This document shows positions 36,369 through 45,594 of a DNA stretch of 64,000 nucleotides, in pieces. The notes below the pieces were generated by a model that saw nothing but the letters and a program-made list of their open reading frames with translations, did no database searches and was not told where the DNA came from. The stretch spans positions 310,001 through 374,000 of the forward strand of contig NZ_CP132291.1 of assembly GCF_044359855.1 (NCBI RefSeq). Direction: 5' to 3'. Numbering within the stretch: position 1 is the stretch's first letter; the number at the start of each line of letters is the position of its first letter. Source of the stretch: Rummeliibacillus pycnus_A (GTDB lineage Bacteria > Bacillota > Bacilli > Bacillales_A > Planococcaceae). Position numbers and translations under genes: made by a program.

Positions 36369-36406
36369 TGCGTCTTTACAAAAAATGTAGAGACGCATTT
36401 ACTTTA
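36369..36406 (+). terminator. Hairpin terminator
   Basis: TGCGTCTTTACA (36369-36380) pairs with TGTAGAGACGCA (36386-36397); the following T-tract is interrupted. Confidence 0.55.
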
Positions 36407-36475
36407 TTAAAAATATGTCATACTCCCCATCTGTATAGTTGGTGATGTTAAAATCATTTCGAGTAGAGGTGTATT

Positions 36476-36757
36476 ATGAAACCATTCAGTATAGGGTCAA
36501 TCGGCTTAATAATTTTAGGATTACTTATTTGGGGATTTAATTGGATAATTGATGGTTATTCTGATGCAATTGTAATTATAGGTTTAATTTTTTTATTAAT
36601 AGGTACTGGATTTAGTTTAATCGCTATCGCAAAAAAAGAAAATGGTAGTTTAAAATTTATATCTCTCACTTCTTTTTTATTTATCCTATTTTTCGTTACT
36701 TTGTTTGAACCATTCCAAGTCATTCGCATAATAACATGGCTTAAAAATATTGCTTAA
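36476..36757 (+). CDS. Small membrane protein
   Basis: 93 residues, three hydrophobic segments (about 4-24, 29-50, 60-78). GAGGTG lies before the ATG. No family recognised. Single gene. Confidence 0.6.
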   Translation: MKPFSIGSIGLIILGLLIWGFNWIIDGYSDAIVIIGLIFLLIGTGFSLIAIAKKENGSLKFISLTSFLFILFFVTLFEPFQVIRIITWLKNIA

Positions 36758-36828
36758 CATAGTGATGATTGGTATTAATCAGGAACACTGATAGCAACCC
36801 ACATGAGATATGAAGTTATCTAGGTTCC

Positions 36829-36930
36829 TCCGCCATCTTCCGCTTGATAGATATTTTTCTAATAGATATGGCATATAACAAATGCTCCCCATTTAACGTT
36901 AGTGTTTTTTTCAAAACTTTGAATTATTAA
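36829..36930 (-). repeat. Fragment of the dispersed repeat (copy 4) with its tail
   Basis: Only CGCCATCTTCCGCTT of the core remains, but the following 90 bases resemble, with many changes, the stretch that follows copy 1 (8385-8475): both hold a GGCAxATAACAAxxxxCC block, CATTTAA, GTGTTTT and TTGAATTATxAAATT. This shows that the mobile or duplicated unit was longer than the GC-rich core. Confidence 0.5.
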
Positions 36931-37017
36931 ATTGATTCAATTGTGAAAAAGGAATTTAGATATTTACTATCGAACTTTAAGAATAATGTTCTTTATTATA
37001 GAAAGTGGGAGAAATTT

Positions 37018-37803
37018 ATGCAACTTTCGATTATAAATACTTTTACAGAACAGCCCTTTAAAGGAAATCCAGCGGCTGTTTGTTATTTAAGTGAAGAAAA
37101 AGAAAGTAACTGGATGCAGCAAATTGCAAAAGAGATTAATTTACCAACTACAGCTTTCATCAATTTATTAAATAATAAATATTATCTTCGATGGTTTACT
37201 CCTACCACCGAAATACCAATTTGTGGGCACGGAACACTGGCAAGTTCATATTTTTTATGGGAAAAGGGATTATTTGATAAAGAGAAATCTATTACTTTTC
37301 AAACTAAAAGTGGAGTACTTGAAGCGCAGTTAATCGATGATTGGGTTCAATTACAGTTTCCTACAATGATTCAAGAAAAGACAATTGCTCCTGATGTATT
37401 AGTAAGGGCTCTGGGAGTTGATCTTACATATGTTGGTAAAAATAAACTTGATTATTTAGTTGAAGTGGAATCTGAAGATCTTGTTAGAAATTTGAAACCA
37501 AATATAGATTTGATTACTCAATTAGCAGTTCGAGGTGTGATTGTTACAAGTAAATCTAATACAAGTGAATTCGACTTTGTTTCACGTTTCTTTTCTCCAT
37601 CTCAAGGGATAAATGAGGACTTTGTAAATGGTTCATCACATTGCTGTTTAGGACCTTATTGGAAGGATAAATTCAAAAAAAATAATTTGACAGCATACCA
37701 AGCTTCTGAAAGAGGGGGAATAATAAAACTTAGAGTAATAGATGGTGCAGTTTTATTATCTGGTAAGGCAGTAACTATTTTTGAAGGAAAGCTAACAGTC
37801 TAA
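37018..37803 (+). CDS. PhzF family protein, catalytic Glu replaced
   Basis: A 261-residue protein of the PhzF isomerase/epimerase family, two diaminopimelate-epimerase-like halves. FTEQPFKGNPAAVCYL at the start, RWFTPTTEIPICGHGTLAS and DFVNGSSHCCLGPYW are family blocks. The catalytic Glu normally found in NLSETAF is Thr here (NLPTTAFIN), so ordinary isomerase activity is doubtful. Start ATG 37018 behind GGGAG; the frame extends to 36943 without a box. Terminator at 37815. Confidence 0.85.
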   Translation: MQLSIINTFTEQPFKGNPAAVCYLSEEKESNWMQQIAKEINLPTTAFINLLNNKYYLRWFTPTTEIPICGHGTLASSYFLWEKGLFDKEKSITFQTKSGVLEAQLIDDWVQLQFPTMIQEKTIAPDVLVRALGVDLTYVGKNKLDYLVEVESEDLVRNLKPNIDLITQLAVRGVIVTSKSNTSEFDFVSRFFSPSQGINEDFVNGSSHCCLGPYWKDKFKKNNLTAYQASERGGIIKLRVIDGAVLLSGKAVTIFEGKLTV

Positions 37804-37814
37804 AATAAAGAGAA

Positions 37815-37842
37815 AAAACTCTTCTAAATATAGAAGAGTTTT
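37815..37842. terminator. Bidirectional terminator
   Basis: AAAACTCTTCTA (37815-37826) and TAGAAGAGTTTT (37831-37842), perfect 12-bp stem with A-run before and T-run after. It ends both the PhzF gene and the peptide gene on the minus strand. Confidence 0.8.
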
Positions 37843-37859
37843 AGAACAATAGCGAGTTT

Positions 37860-37994
37860 TTATCTCCACAAACATGGCCCTGCCCACAAACAACCAGCAG
37901 CCGGTTCAACTTTTGAAGATGCAGACGCTGGTGTTACTGCACTGGTAGAGGCAATTATAGATATACTAAAAAGTACAATAAATAATTTTTTCAT
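37860..37994 (-). CDS. Tiny secreted peptide with two Cys-Leu-Trp units
   Basis: Start ATG 37994 (minus strand), eight bases after AGGGTGGTG; stop 37860-37862. The 44-residue precursor has a classical signal peptide (MKKLFIVLFSISIIASTSA) with a likely cut after PASA. The predicted mature peptide, about 19 residues, ends AAGCLWAGPCLWR: the unit CLW occurs twice, so an intramolecular disulfide or other Cys bridge is possible. It has its own strong promoter and a terminator. I do not recognise it. It could be a signal, a bacteriocin-like peptide or a surface-active peptide. Confidence 0.6.
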   Translation of the reverse strand: MKKLFIVLFSISIIASTSAVTPASASSKVEPAAGCLWAGPCLWR

Positions 37995-38017
37995 CCTAAA
38001 CACCACCCTTCGACTAT

Positions 38018-38047
38018 ATTATGATTAATTATTTACTAATATGTCAA
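38018..38047 (-). promoter_or_regulatory. Sigma-A promoter of the secreted-peptide gene
   Basis: On the minus strand TTGACA (38042-38047), 18 bases, CATAAT (38018-38023), about 25 bases before the start codon at 37994. Confidence 0.7.
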
Positions 38048-38070
38048 ATAATAGAAAAGTAGGAATTGTT

Positions 38071-38298
38071 ATGAATATATACACGCCATTATTAATTTCA
38101 ATAGGCTTTATTATTTTACAAGCTAGTGCAAGTAAGAAACGTTTTTTATGGGGGAGTTTTACGATAGCATTTATTTACATGATATTTGTTATTCTTATAG
38201 CCAAAATATACGATTTGACGTTTGTCTTAGCCCTAATTTCAATATATTTTTGGTTAATGTTTATTATGGTGTTCTTCACAAGAACAAAATACGATTAA
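38071..38298 (+). CDS. Small membrane protein
   Basis: 75 residues, three hydrophobic stretches: YTPLLISIGFIILQAS, FTIAFIYMIFVILIAKIY and FVLALISIYFWLMFIMVFF. The frame opens at 38041, but TAGGA before ATG 38071 favours the later start, which also avoids overlap with the promoter of the divergent peptide gene. Function unknown. Confidence 0.55.
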   Translation: MNIYTPLLISIGFIILQASASKKRFLWGSFTIAFIYMIFVILIAKIYDLTFVLALISIYFWLMFIMVFFTRTKYD

Positions 38299-38698
38299 TA
38301 ATTTAAAACAGAAAAATGTAAAAATGTCTTTTCATTATATTCGTTTTTTACTTTTAAAATGGATAAATTTCGGTGTATTTTGTTCATTCATTGATTTTAA
38401 AAATGAATTGTACTCATTTCAAATACCCTCCCATCAATATTTAACGCTACTTTTCATCAAATATCCTCCCTTTTATCCTCTCTCAAAACACCTTTCTTTG
38501 AATTTCACATTCTTTTTTATACCTCTTTATTTCTTCATCCAAAGATTCACTAACACGACAAATAACCCTAACTGTTCCTAATGTAAAAGATTCGTTTGAA
38601 TAAAGAATACATGATAAAATGAAGACAATTGAAGAAAAAAGTATAAGCTTTAAATTGATAATTACTAAGGATATATAGAAAGAAAGGAGCGGGAGTAC
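38299..38698. other. Intergenic stretch of 400 bases
   Basis: No convincing gene. On the minus strand around 38490-38580 a frame reads CRVSESLDEEIKRYKKECE, which recalls ribosomal protein bS21, but it breaks after VF and has no own start. Two GGGAGG boxes, each before an ATG that opens only six or seven codons, lie at about 38420-38475 on the same strand. Possibly decayed sequence. Confidence 0.35.
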
Positions 38699-41600
38699 AT
38701 GGACATAAAAGTAACTCACAAGATGATCAAAGAAATGTGCGGTACCGTTGCCTTCAAAAGAGGAGACTCTTTTTATCGATCAAATAAAGTTACGATTAAT
38801 GAATATAGAAATGATTACTGTTATGCCATAGTTAATGGAACGGAAGCTTTTCATGTCACAATTGAAAAAGATTCAGCGGGCAAAATGAAAACAGCATGCA
38901 GCTGTCCTAAGTTAGAAAATTTTCAAAAAAGTTGTCAACACATAGCTGCTGTTTTATTAGCCATCTGTGAATATCAACGTCTTGGAACAAGTCCGATCGA
39001 TGCAAATAAAAAACATAATAGTGAAATTACAGAAGACTTCATGAAAATCTTTAATCATCCAACAAAAAGAACTAGCGGACATCAACGTCATTTTGAAAAT
39101 AGAGAAGTATTAGATCTCCTGTTTATACTTAAACCACTATCTATTAGTAAAGATCAGCATTTGTTTGGAATAGAACTGAATATTGAGCATTTGAAGGTAC
39201 AAAACATTCGAGCATTCTTGCAAGATGTAAAACAAGGAAAACCTAGTAGGTTATCTCCTACAATTTGTTATGATCCAAACATTCATTGCTTTGTAAACAA
39301 GTCAGATGAAGTGATTCAACAACTTATCGAAATTTTAGAGGATGAAAAAACCTTGTTAAATTCATTTCCAAACGATTTTGATTGGAGAGTTAGTAATCAA
39401 ACATTACTGATTCCGCCATCCATTTGGGACAGATTCAACAAATTAATTGCGTATTCCTCATTTAAACTTGAATATAAGGGGCAATTTTTTGAGAGTTTAC
39501 AAGTACTGAATGGACCGCCACCACTTCAATTCACAATAGAAGAAATGAAAAGTAATGGTTACCAACTTACGATAAAAGGTTTTGAGCAACTGACCATAAT
39601 GGATGCTTATAAATGTGTATTGAATGAAGGAAATGTATTCTCTTCAGAAGATAATGATTTAGACCGATTAATTGAACTTAAGAGAATGTTACCATCTATT
39701 GATTCAAACTACATTTCGATTTCACATGAACAGATTGATTTTTTTCTAAACAAGATAGTACCTGGCTTAAAAAAAATTGGCGAAGTACAAGTGTCTAAAA
39801 AAGTTACCCAAAAGATCTTGAAAGAACCATTAATTGCCAAGCTATACTTGGATCGAGTGCACAATCGCTTACTAGCGGGATTAGAGTTCCATTATGAAAA
39901 TGCCATGATTCAACCACTAGAAAGCCGTGATTTTGCAACAGGACCAATGATAATTAGGGATTTAGAAAAGGAAGAAAAAATACTTGAACTCATGGAGAAC
40001 AGCAGCTTTTCTAAAACAGAAGGCGGCTATTATATGCAAAATGAAGAACTAGAGTATGAATTTTTATATCATGTTGTACCAAAGCTTCAATCATTGGTAC
40101 AAATTTTTGCGACAACTGCGGTACGAAACCGAATCGTAACAAAGAATGCCTTCCCTAAAATTAGAGTTAAGCATCAAAAAGATCGAATGAATTGGTTGGA
40201 ATTTAAATTTGAGATGAAGGGTATTGCTGATGATCAGATTCGAGAGATATTAGGGGCACTTGAAGAAAAACGGAAATATTATCGCCTCCGTGATGGATCA
40301 CTATTATCACTTGAAACAAAGGAAATGGAAGAAATTCAGCGTTTTCTAAATGAAGCACCTATTCAGGATGATGGTTTTGAAGAAAGTCTTAATCTGCCTA
40401 TCACACAAGGTCTTAAATTTCTTGATTTTCTTGATGGCGAAATCTTTACTATAGAGGAATCTTTCCGCCAGTTTATTGATCAATTAGTTCATCCAAGTTC
40501 ATTGGATATAGATGTTCCAAAAAGTTTAAGTAATGTTTTAAGAGACTATCAAAAAGATGGATATAAATGGTTGAAGACACTTGCTAGCTATGGTTTTGGT
40601 GGAATTTTAGCAGACGATATGGGGCTTGGAAAAACTGTTCAAAGTATTACATACATTGTATCTGAACTTTCAAGCATTCGAGATAAAAGTCTCCCTGTTC
40701 TTATAGTTTGTCCTTCATCTCTAACTTACAATTGGTTACATGAAATAATGAAATTTGCATCTGAAGTTCAAGTGATTGTAATGGATGGTAATAAAGTGGA
40801 TCGAGAACATCTTCAAAAGAATATCAAAGGTGTAGATGTCATTATTACATCCTACTCATTACTACGACATGATATTAAATGGTATGAAAACCAAACCTTC
40901 CATACTGTATTCTTTGATGAAGCACAGGCTTTTAAAAATCCGACAACCCAAACCGCGCGTGCAGTTAAAAAAATAAAAGCAGATCATCTTTTCGGTTTAA
41001 CTGGTACACCAATTGAAAATTCACTTGAAGAACTGTGGTCAATATACCATGTTGTCTTTCCGCAACTTTTCCAAGGGCTAAGGGAATATAGCTATCTATC
41101 CAGTAAAGCAGTTGCTAGAAGAGTACGACCGTTTATGTTACGAAGATTAAAAGAAGACGTGTTAGCAGAGTTGCCCCAAAAAATTGAGTCACTTGAATCA
41201 TCAGAACTATTACCTGAACAGAAGAAACTTTATGCTGCCTATTTAGCGAAGCTTCGACATAAGACTTTAAAACACCTTGATAAAGAAACAATTCGCAAGA
41301 ATCGTATTAAAATTTTAGCGGGATTGACAAGGTTAAGACAAATTTGTTGCCACCCAGCATTGTTTGTTGAAGGCTACAAGGGAAGCTCGGCAAAATTCGA
41401 ACAACTTCTGAAAATTGTAGAGGAAGCTAAACTTTCTGGAAGAAGAGTACTGATCTTTTCTCAATTTACGAAAATGCTGAAGATAATAGGGAAAGAACTC
41501 ACAATGCGAGGGCAGACGTTCTTTTATCTAGATGGACAAACGCCTTCAGAAGAACGAGTAGAAATATGCAATCGATTTAATAATTACGAGCGAGACATAT

Positions 41601-41899
41601 TCCTTATCTCCTTAAAAGCAGGAGGTACTGGATTGAATTTAACAGGTGCGGATACAGTTATCTTATATGATCTTTGGTGGAATCCTGCAGTTGAGGAACA
41701 GGCTGCTGACCGAGTCCATCGTATTGGGCAGAAAAATGAAGTTCAAGTGATTAAACTCATGGCACGTGGCACAATTGAAGAAAAGATGAATGAGTTACAA
41801 GGAAAAAAGAGAGATCTCGTTTCAAATATTATTGATGGGGATCAAAAAATATCAGCAACACTAACTGAAGAGGACATTCGAGAAATTTTGATGATTTAG
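38699..41899 (+). CDS. SWIM zinc-finger SNF2-family helicase
   Basis: A 1066-residue Swi2/Snf2 ATPase. The N-terminal SWIM zinc site is CSCPKLENFQKSCQHIAAV (CxC...CxH, residues 58-75). A bacterial SNF2-associated region follows to about 600. The motor shows ADDMGLGKTVQSI (Walker A, about 641), FFDEAQAFKNP (motif II, DEAQ), GLTGTPIENS (III), FLISLKAGGTGLNLTGAD (V) and AADRVHRIGQ (VI). Such proteins move on DNA and may displace RNA polymerase or other proteins. ATG after GGGAG. Terminator at 41932. Confidence 0.93.
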   Translation: MDIKVTHKMIKEMCGTVAFKRGDSFYRSNKVTINEYRNDYCYAIVNGTEAFHVTIEKDSAGKMKTACSCPKLENFQKSCQHIAAVLLAICEYQRLGTSPIDANKKHNSEITEDFMKIFNHPTKRTSGHQRHFENREVLDLLFILKPLSISKDQHLFGIELNIEHLKVQNIRAFLQDVKQGKPSRLSPTICYDPNIHCFVNKSDEVIQQLIEILEDEKTLLNSFPNDFDWRVSNQTLLIPPSIWDRFNKLIAYSSFKLEYKGQFFESLQVLNGPPPLQFTIEEMKSNGYQLTIKGFEQLTIMDAYKCVLNEGNVFSSEDNDLDRLIELKRMLPSIDSNYISISHEQIDFFLNKIVPGLKKIGEVQVSKKVTQKILKEPLIAKLYLDRVHNRLLAGLEFHYENAMIQPLESRDFATGPMIIRDLEKEEKILELMENSSFSKTEGGYYMQNEELEYEFLYHVVPKLQSLVQIFATTAVRNRIVTKNAFPKIRVKHQKDRMNWLEFKFEMKGIADDQIREILGALEEKRKYYRLRDGSLLSLETKEMEEIQRFLNEAPIQDDGFEESLNLPITQGLKFLDFLDGEIFTIEESFRQFIDQLVHPSSLDIDVPKSLSNVLRDYQKDGYKWLKTLASYGFGGILADDMGLGKTVQSITYIVSELSSIRDKSLPVLIVCPSSLTYNWLHEIMKFASEVQVIVMDGNKVDREHLQKNIKGVDVIITSYSLLRHDIKWYENQTFHTVFFDEAQAFKNPTTQTARAVKKIKADHLFGLTGTPIENSLEELWSIYHVVFPQLFQGLREYSYLSSKAVARRVRPFMLRRLKEDVLAELPQKIESLESSELLPEQKKLYAAYLAKLRHKTLKHLDKETIRKNRIKILAGLTRLRQICCHPALFVEGYKGSSAKFEQLLKIVEEAKLSGRRVLIFSQFTKMLKIIGKELTMRGQTFFYLDGQTPSEERVEICNRFNNYERDIFLISLKAGGTGLNLTGADTVILYDLWWNPAVEEQAADRVHRIGQKNEVQVIKLMARGTIEEKMNELQGKKRDLVSNIIDGDQKISATLTEEDIREILMI

Positions 41900-41931
41900 A
41901 ATAAGCTAAGTTCTCTGTAAATATTGAAAAA

Positions 41932-41968
41932 AGAGGCACAACTCTAGAGTTGTGCCTCTTTACTTGTT
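41932..41968 (+). terminator. Rho-independent terminator
   Basis: A 28-bp perfect palindrome (41932-41959; AGAGGCACAACTCT and its complement) followed by TTTACTTGTTT. Confidence 0.8.
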
Positions 41969-42127
41969 TATTTTGAATGAAATTTACATTGATTAAATTG
42001 AGGAAAAGTGTTAAATTAGTATGGAAACACTTTTTTATAAAAGAGTGTATATTTTATCTAAATTAATTATACATTAAATATTCTCTTTTGTCAAATTAAA
42101 CTTTTCATTTTTTAAGGGGTGGATGGT

Positions 42128-44467
42128 ATGAACACAGATCTTCATCAGGAGCAGGAACGATTGGATAGTGTAATGGAGACGATTAAGGAGCAAATCATCA
42201 AGATCAAAGATGATACCGGCAATCGTCGAAAAGAAGTGGTAAATCTCCGAAAACATTTTTGGGATGAAGTTAAGGTTAACACTGATTCTTTTGATGATTA
42301 TCTCGAAACAATTATTGGCTTAAGACAACAGGCTCAAAACTTGTTCGTAAGTCAAAGTATCCACAGACACTCCTTCGATAAATTGAATGTATTGAATCGT
42401 ATGAAAGAAATACCGTATTTTGGTAGAATTGATTTTCTCGAAAAAGGAACTTCTGAGATAGAAAGTATCTATATCGGAGTCTCTACGCTTATGGATACAG
42501 ATGGAGAGAATTTTCTAATCTACGATTGGCGGGCACCTATATCAAGCGTTTACTACGATTATTCACCTGGTCCAGCCTCTTATGATACACCTGGAGGAGT
42601 CGTACATGGCTTGTTGGATCAAAAGTGGCAATTTATCATCCGTGGAGGAGTAATCGAATCATTGTTTGATACGAATCTGACTATTAGAGATGAGATTTTA
42701 CAGCAGGTACTTGGTAAAGGTACAAACAAACATATGCAAAGTATTGTAGCAACCATTCAACAGGAGCAAAATCAGATTATTCGACACGATCATGGTCGAC
42801 TACTTATTGTTCAAGGTGCTGCTGGCAGTGGCAAAACCTCCTCAGCCTTACAGCGAATTGCTTACTTGCTATATAAGTATCGAAATAAATTGAAAGCCGA
42901 TCAAATTATTCTTTTTTCACCGAATTCTATGTTTAATAGTTACGTATCCCATGTATTGCCTGAACTCGGTGAAGAAAATATGCAACAGGTAACATTCCAA
43001 GAATACGTAAATCAAAGGTTAAGCGGTTCATTCCAAGTTGAAGATCCTTATAAACAATTGGAATATGTGTTAACCGGAATGGACGATCCATACTACCAGA
43101 CTAGAATCTCAAGTATTGAATTCAAGGCATCGAAAAGTTTTTTTGAAACAATTAAAAAATATAGACAGTCTCTTGAAATATCAGGCATGGTATTTAAGGG
43201 AATAATATTCAGAGGTGAAACAATTGTCTCAGCCAAACAAATCATGGATAGGTTTTATAACACCAACTCCTCGCTAAGATTTCAAAACAGGCTTGAGAAA
43301 TTGAAAGAATGGTTAAAAATGCGAATTGATGAAATTGAAAAGCTCGAATTAACAAAGCCATGGGTTCAAGAAGAGATGGAATTGCTTAGCAAAGACGAGT
43401 ATCAAAAGGCATATACTTATTTAAAGAAAAAAAGAGGTATTACTGAGGACTCGTTGGATTATTATGAATACGAAAGGAAATTATTAAGACAAATGATTGT
43501 TCGTAAGAAGTTAAAGCCTCTCCGCAAATGGATACAAACTTTTCGTTTTGTCGATTTTATAGGAATATACAAACAGCTTTTCACGGATCCTACAAGCATC
43601 GAATTATGGAATCCCGAGAAAATACCTGAAGAGTGGGAAGATATTTGCACTTTGACAATGAAGACGCTGAATGAAGGAAAACTATATTACGAAGATGCTA
43701 CTCCGTTTTTGCTTCTGAAAGAGTTGATTCAAGGGTTTGAAACAAATCGCGCAATTAAGCATGTACTTGTAGACGAAGCTCAAGATTACTCATTGTTTCA
43801 ATTTGAGTTTTTGAAGCAATTGTTTCCTGCTGCAAAAATGACTGTACTTGGAGATTTTAATCAGGCAATATTTGCACATGCTAGTGAAATGGTTGATTTC
43901 CATACACTTTCAAGTTTATATGGAAAGGATGAAACGGATACGTTTAACTTGAGTGTAAGCTACAGATCCACAAAACCAATCACTGAATTTACACGTGGTC
44001 TTATACCTGATGGTGAACGGATTTCCGCATTTGCACGTGATGGTGACATTCCTGTTTTTACATTATTATCCAATACTAATGTATTACACAAATCAATTGT
44101 TGCCAAAGTCGAAGAGCTACTGAAACAGGAGTATAATACGATAGCGATTATATGTAAATCTGCTACCGAAAGCACTGTCGCATATGATGCCCTCAGTGAC
44201 ATCGATAATATTAAACTCGTGAAGACAGGATCAATTGAATATGAACAAGGTGTTGTTGTCATACCGGCGTATTTGGCAAAAGGCATCGAATTCGACGCAG
44301 TCATCATATATGATGCATCGGCACAAGTATATGGAAATGAAAGTCTTCGTAGGCTGTTTTATACTGCCTGCACGAGAGCGATGCATTATTTGCAACTATA
44401 CAGTGTAGGTGAACCGAGTCCCTTTTTGCAAAACGTTTCACCGGAAAATGTGGTAATTCAAAATTAA
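42128..44467 (+). CDS. helD: RNA polymerase recycling motor HelD
   Basis: A 779-residue UvrD-like ATPase that removes stalled RNA polymerase from DNA. The N-terminal antiparallel coiled coil (HQEQERLDSVMETIKEQI, about 1-80) is the finger that enters the polymerase. Walker A is VQGAAGSGKTSSALQ (about 232), motif II HVLVDEAQDYS (about 545), motif III LGDFNQAIF, motif IV YRSTKPI, and RRLFYTACTRAMHYL the last motif. Length matches class I HelD of Bacillus. ATG 42128 follows AAGGGGTGG; a GTG three codons earlier overlaps that box. Confidence 0.93.
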   Translation: MNTDLHQEQERLDSVMETIKEQIIKIKDDTGNRRKEVVNLRKHFWDEVKVNTDSFDDYLETIIGLRQQAQNLFVSQSIHRHSFDKLNVLNRMKEIPYFGRIDFLEKGTSEIESIYIGVSTLMDTDGENFLIYDWRAPISSVYYDYSPGPASYDTPGGVVHGLLDQKWQFIIRGGVIESLFDTNLTIRDEILQQVLGKGTNKHMQSIVATIQQEQNQIIRHDHGRLLIVQGAAGSGKTSSALQRIAYLLYKYRNKLKADQIILFSPNSMFNSYVSHVLPELGEENMQQVTFQEYVNQRLSGSFQVEDPYKQLEYVLTGMDDPYYQTRISSIEFKASKSFFETIKKYRQSLEISGMVFKGIIFRGETIVSAKQIMDRFYNTNSSLRFQNRLEKLKEWLKMRIDEIEKLELTKPWVQEEMELLSKDEYQKAYTYLKKKRGITEDSLDYYEYERKLLRQMIVRKKLKPLRKWIQTFRFVDFIGIYKQLFTDPTSIELWNPEKIPEEWEDICTLTMKTLNEGKLYYEDATPFLLLKELIQGFETNRAIKHVLVDEAQDYSLFQFEFLKQLFPAAKMTVLGDFNQAIFAHASEMVDFHTLSSLYGKDETDTFNLSVSYRSTKPITEFTRGLIPDGERISAFARDGDIPVFTLLSNTNVLHKSIVAKVEELLKQEYNTIAIICKSATESTVAYDALSDIDNIKLVKTGSIEYEQGVVVIPAYLAKGIEFDAVIIYDASAQVYGNESLRRLFYTACTRAMHYLQLYSVGEPSPFLQNVSPENVVIQN

Positions 44468-44813
44468 TGATATAAATATGACAATTCTTTTTGGAAATGA
44501 ATAAAAATAGGCACTACTTTATTTGAAGTAGTGCCTCTTCTATGTGTGAAAAGGATCTATAGTATAGAGATGAATCGAATTTCTTTCCTCTTTTGGGTTA
44601 TTGGATTACATTTTATATGTAGAGATAATGCTTCTTTTTATCTGAGTATTTCAGTTGTATTTCTAATATAGTTAAATTATGGTATATTAAATAATGATTG
44701 TTTGGTATTATTTGTGGTTCTTGAGTTAATTCTGATGTTTTTAAGCATAAATAGGGCAGACAAAATTTACTATAGAATTAAATTGAATTTGGACGTGAGA
44801 GGATATAAATAAT
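44468..44813. other. Intergenic stretch after helD
   Basis: Holds the helD terminator; otherwise AT-rich with no gene seen. Confidence 0.5.
44509..44541 (+). terminator. Rho-independent terminator
   Basis: AGGCACTACTTT and AAGTAGTGCCT around a short loop, then TCTTCT. Confidence 0.7.
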
Positions 44814-44978
44814 ATGAATAAATTTATGTTTTATTTCTGGATATTCGGTATTGCATTTATTGCATTTTTCACAGGAGAAATTGCTACTGTTATGATGTTG
44901 TACTTAATTTTAATTACTTTAAATGCAATACATACAACCATTAAAGATTTTTATAATGATTGGAAAAGCAGGTATTAA
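44814..44978 (+). CDS. Small membrane protein of 54 residues
   Basis: ATG 44814, GAGAGGA ten bases upstream, stop 44976-44978. Two hydrophobic stretches (MFYFWIFGIAFIAFF and VMMLYLILITLNAI) joined by GEIAT, then the polar tail KDFYNDWKSRY. No family recognised. Confidence 0.5.
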   Translation: MNKFMFYFWIFGIAFIAFFTGEIATVMMLYLILITLNAIHTTIKDFYNDWKSRY

Positions 44979-45339
44979 CATTGGGTAGCTATTTTCATTT
45001 TTCTTTATATAACGATGTTGGTTTCTTTAATATGGTATTGAAAACTGGGATCAGAAGAGTCGAACAAGGTATTTTAATAAGAGGTGATTTAATATCTCAC
45101 AAAAATATCTTTTATAGGTTTTAATTGAAGGAATATTGTCCATATTTATATGGATTAACATTGTTTTCAATAACCCGTATAATAATCCAACTTTAGCAGG
45201 TTAATTGCCATATTCATTTTCTAATTATTTCATCCAGCGTGTGGCAAAATACACGAATATTAAATGTGCCATTATTATATACCATATATCAATTAGAACA
45301 CTGTAAATCAATTAGAAGAATGAAGAGGAGGACTTCTCT
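44979..45339. other. Intergenic stretch with a broken small frame
   Basis: Apart from the broken frame at 45094-45204 nothing gene-like is seen. Confidence 0.4.
45094..45204 (+). pseudogene. Small membrane protein gene broken by TAG
   Basis: GAGGTGA at 45081-45087 is followed at normal distance by ATC 45094. The frame reads SQKYLL, then TAG at 45115-45117, then VLIEGILSIFIWINIVFNNP to stop 45202-45204. One stop inside an otherwise good small membrane protein suggests recent loss. Confidence 0.35.
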
Positions 45340-45564
45340 ATGGAAAATTTAAATGTATTTGGTCCAGCGAATTGGATTGGATTACTTTCATCAGTATTTA
45401 TTATATTATGCTTATATTTTACATTAACTTTCTTCCAAAAACTAAAAACTGAGGATGAGCGGGGAATAAAACAAAGTAAATTTGCCGCAGTATTTTGCCT
45501 AGCTTTTGCCATTCTTATGCCGGCTCTTTATAATCTTTACATTTTTTCGCAGATGATGGAATAA
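45340..45564 (+). CDS. Small membrane protein
   Basis: 74 residues with two membrane helices (WIGLLSSVFIILCLYFTLTF and FAAVFCLAFAILMPALYNLY) joined by a charged loop. GAGGAGG before the ATG. The next gene begins 30 bases after its stop and is probably co-transcribed. Confidence 0.65.
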   Translation: MENLNVFGPANWIGLLSSVFIILCLYFTLTFFQKLKTEDERGIKQSKFAAVFCLAFAILMPALYNLYIFSQMME

Positions 45565-45594
45565 GAGGGGGATTAAGTAGATAGAGGTGAGGTA

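Noticed and set aside
38324..38581. 85-codon plus-strand frame rich in Phe, Tyr and Leu
   Set aside because: Composition typical of the reverse of AT-rich DNA; no ribosome binding site.
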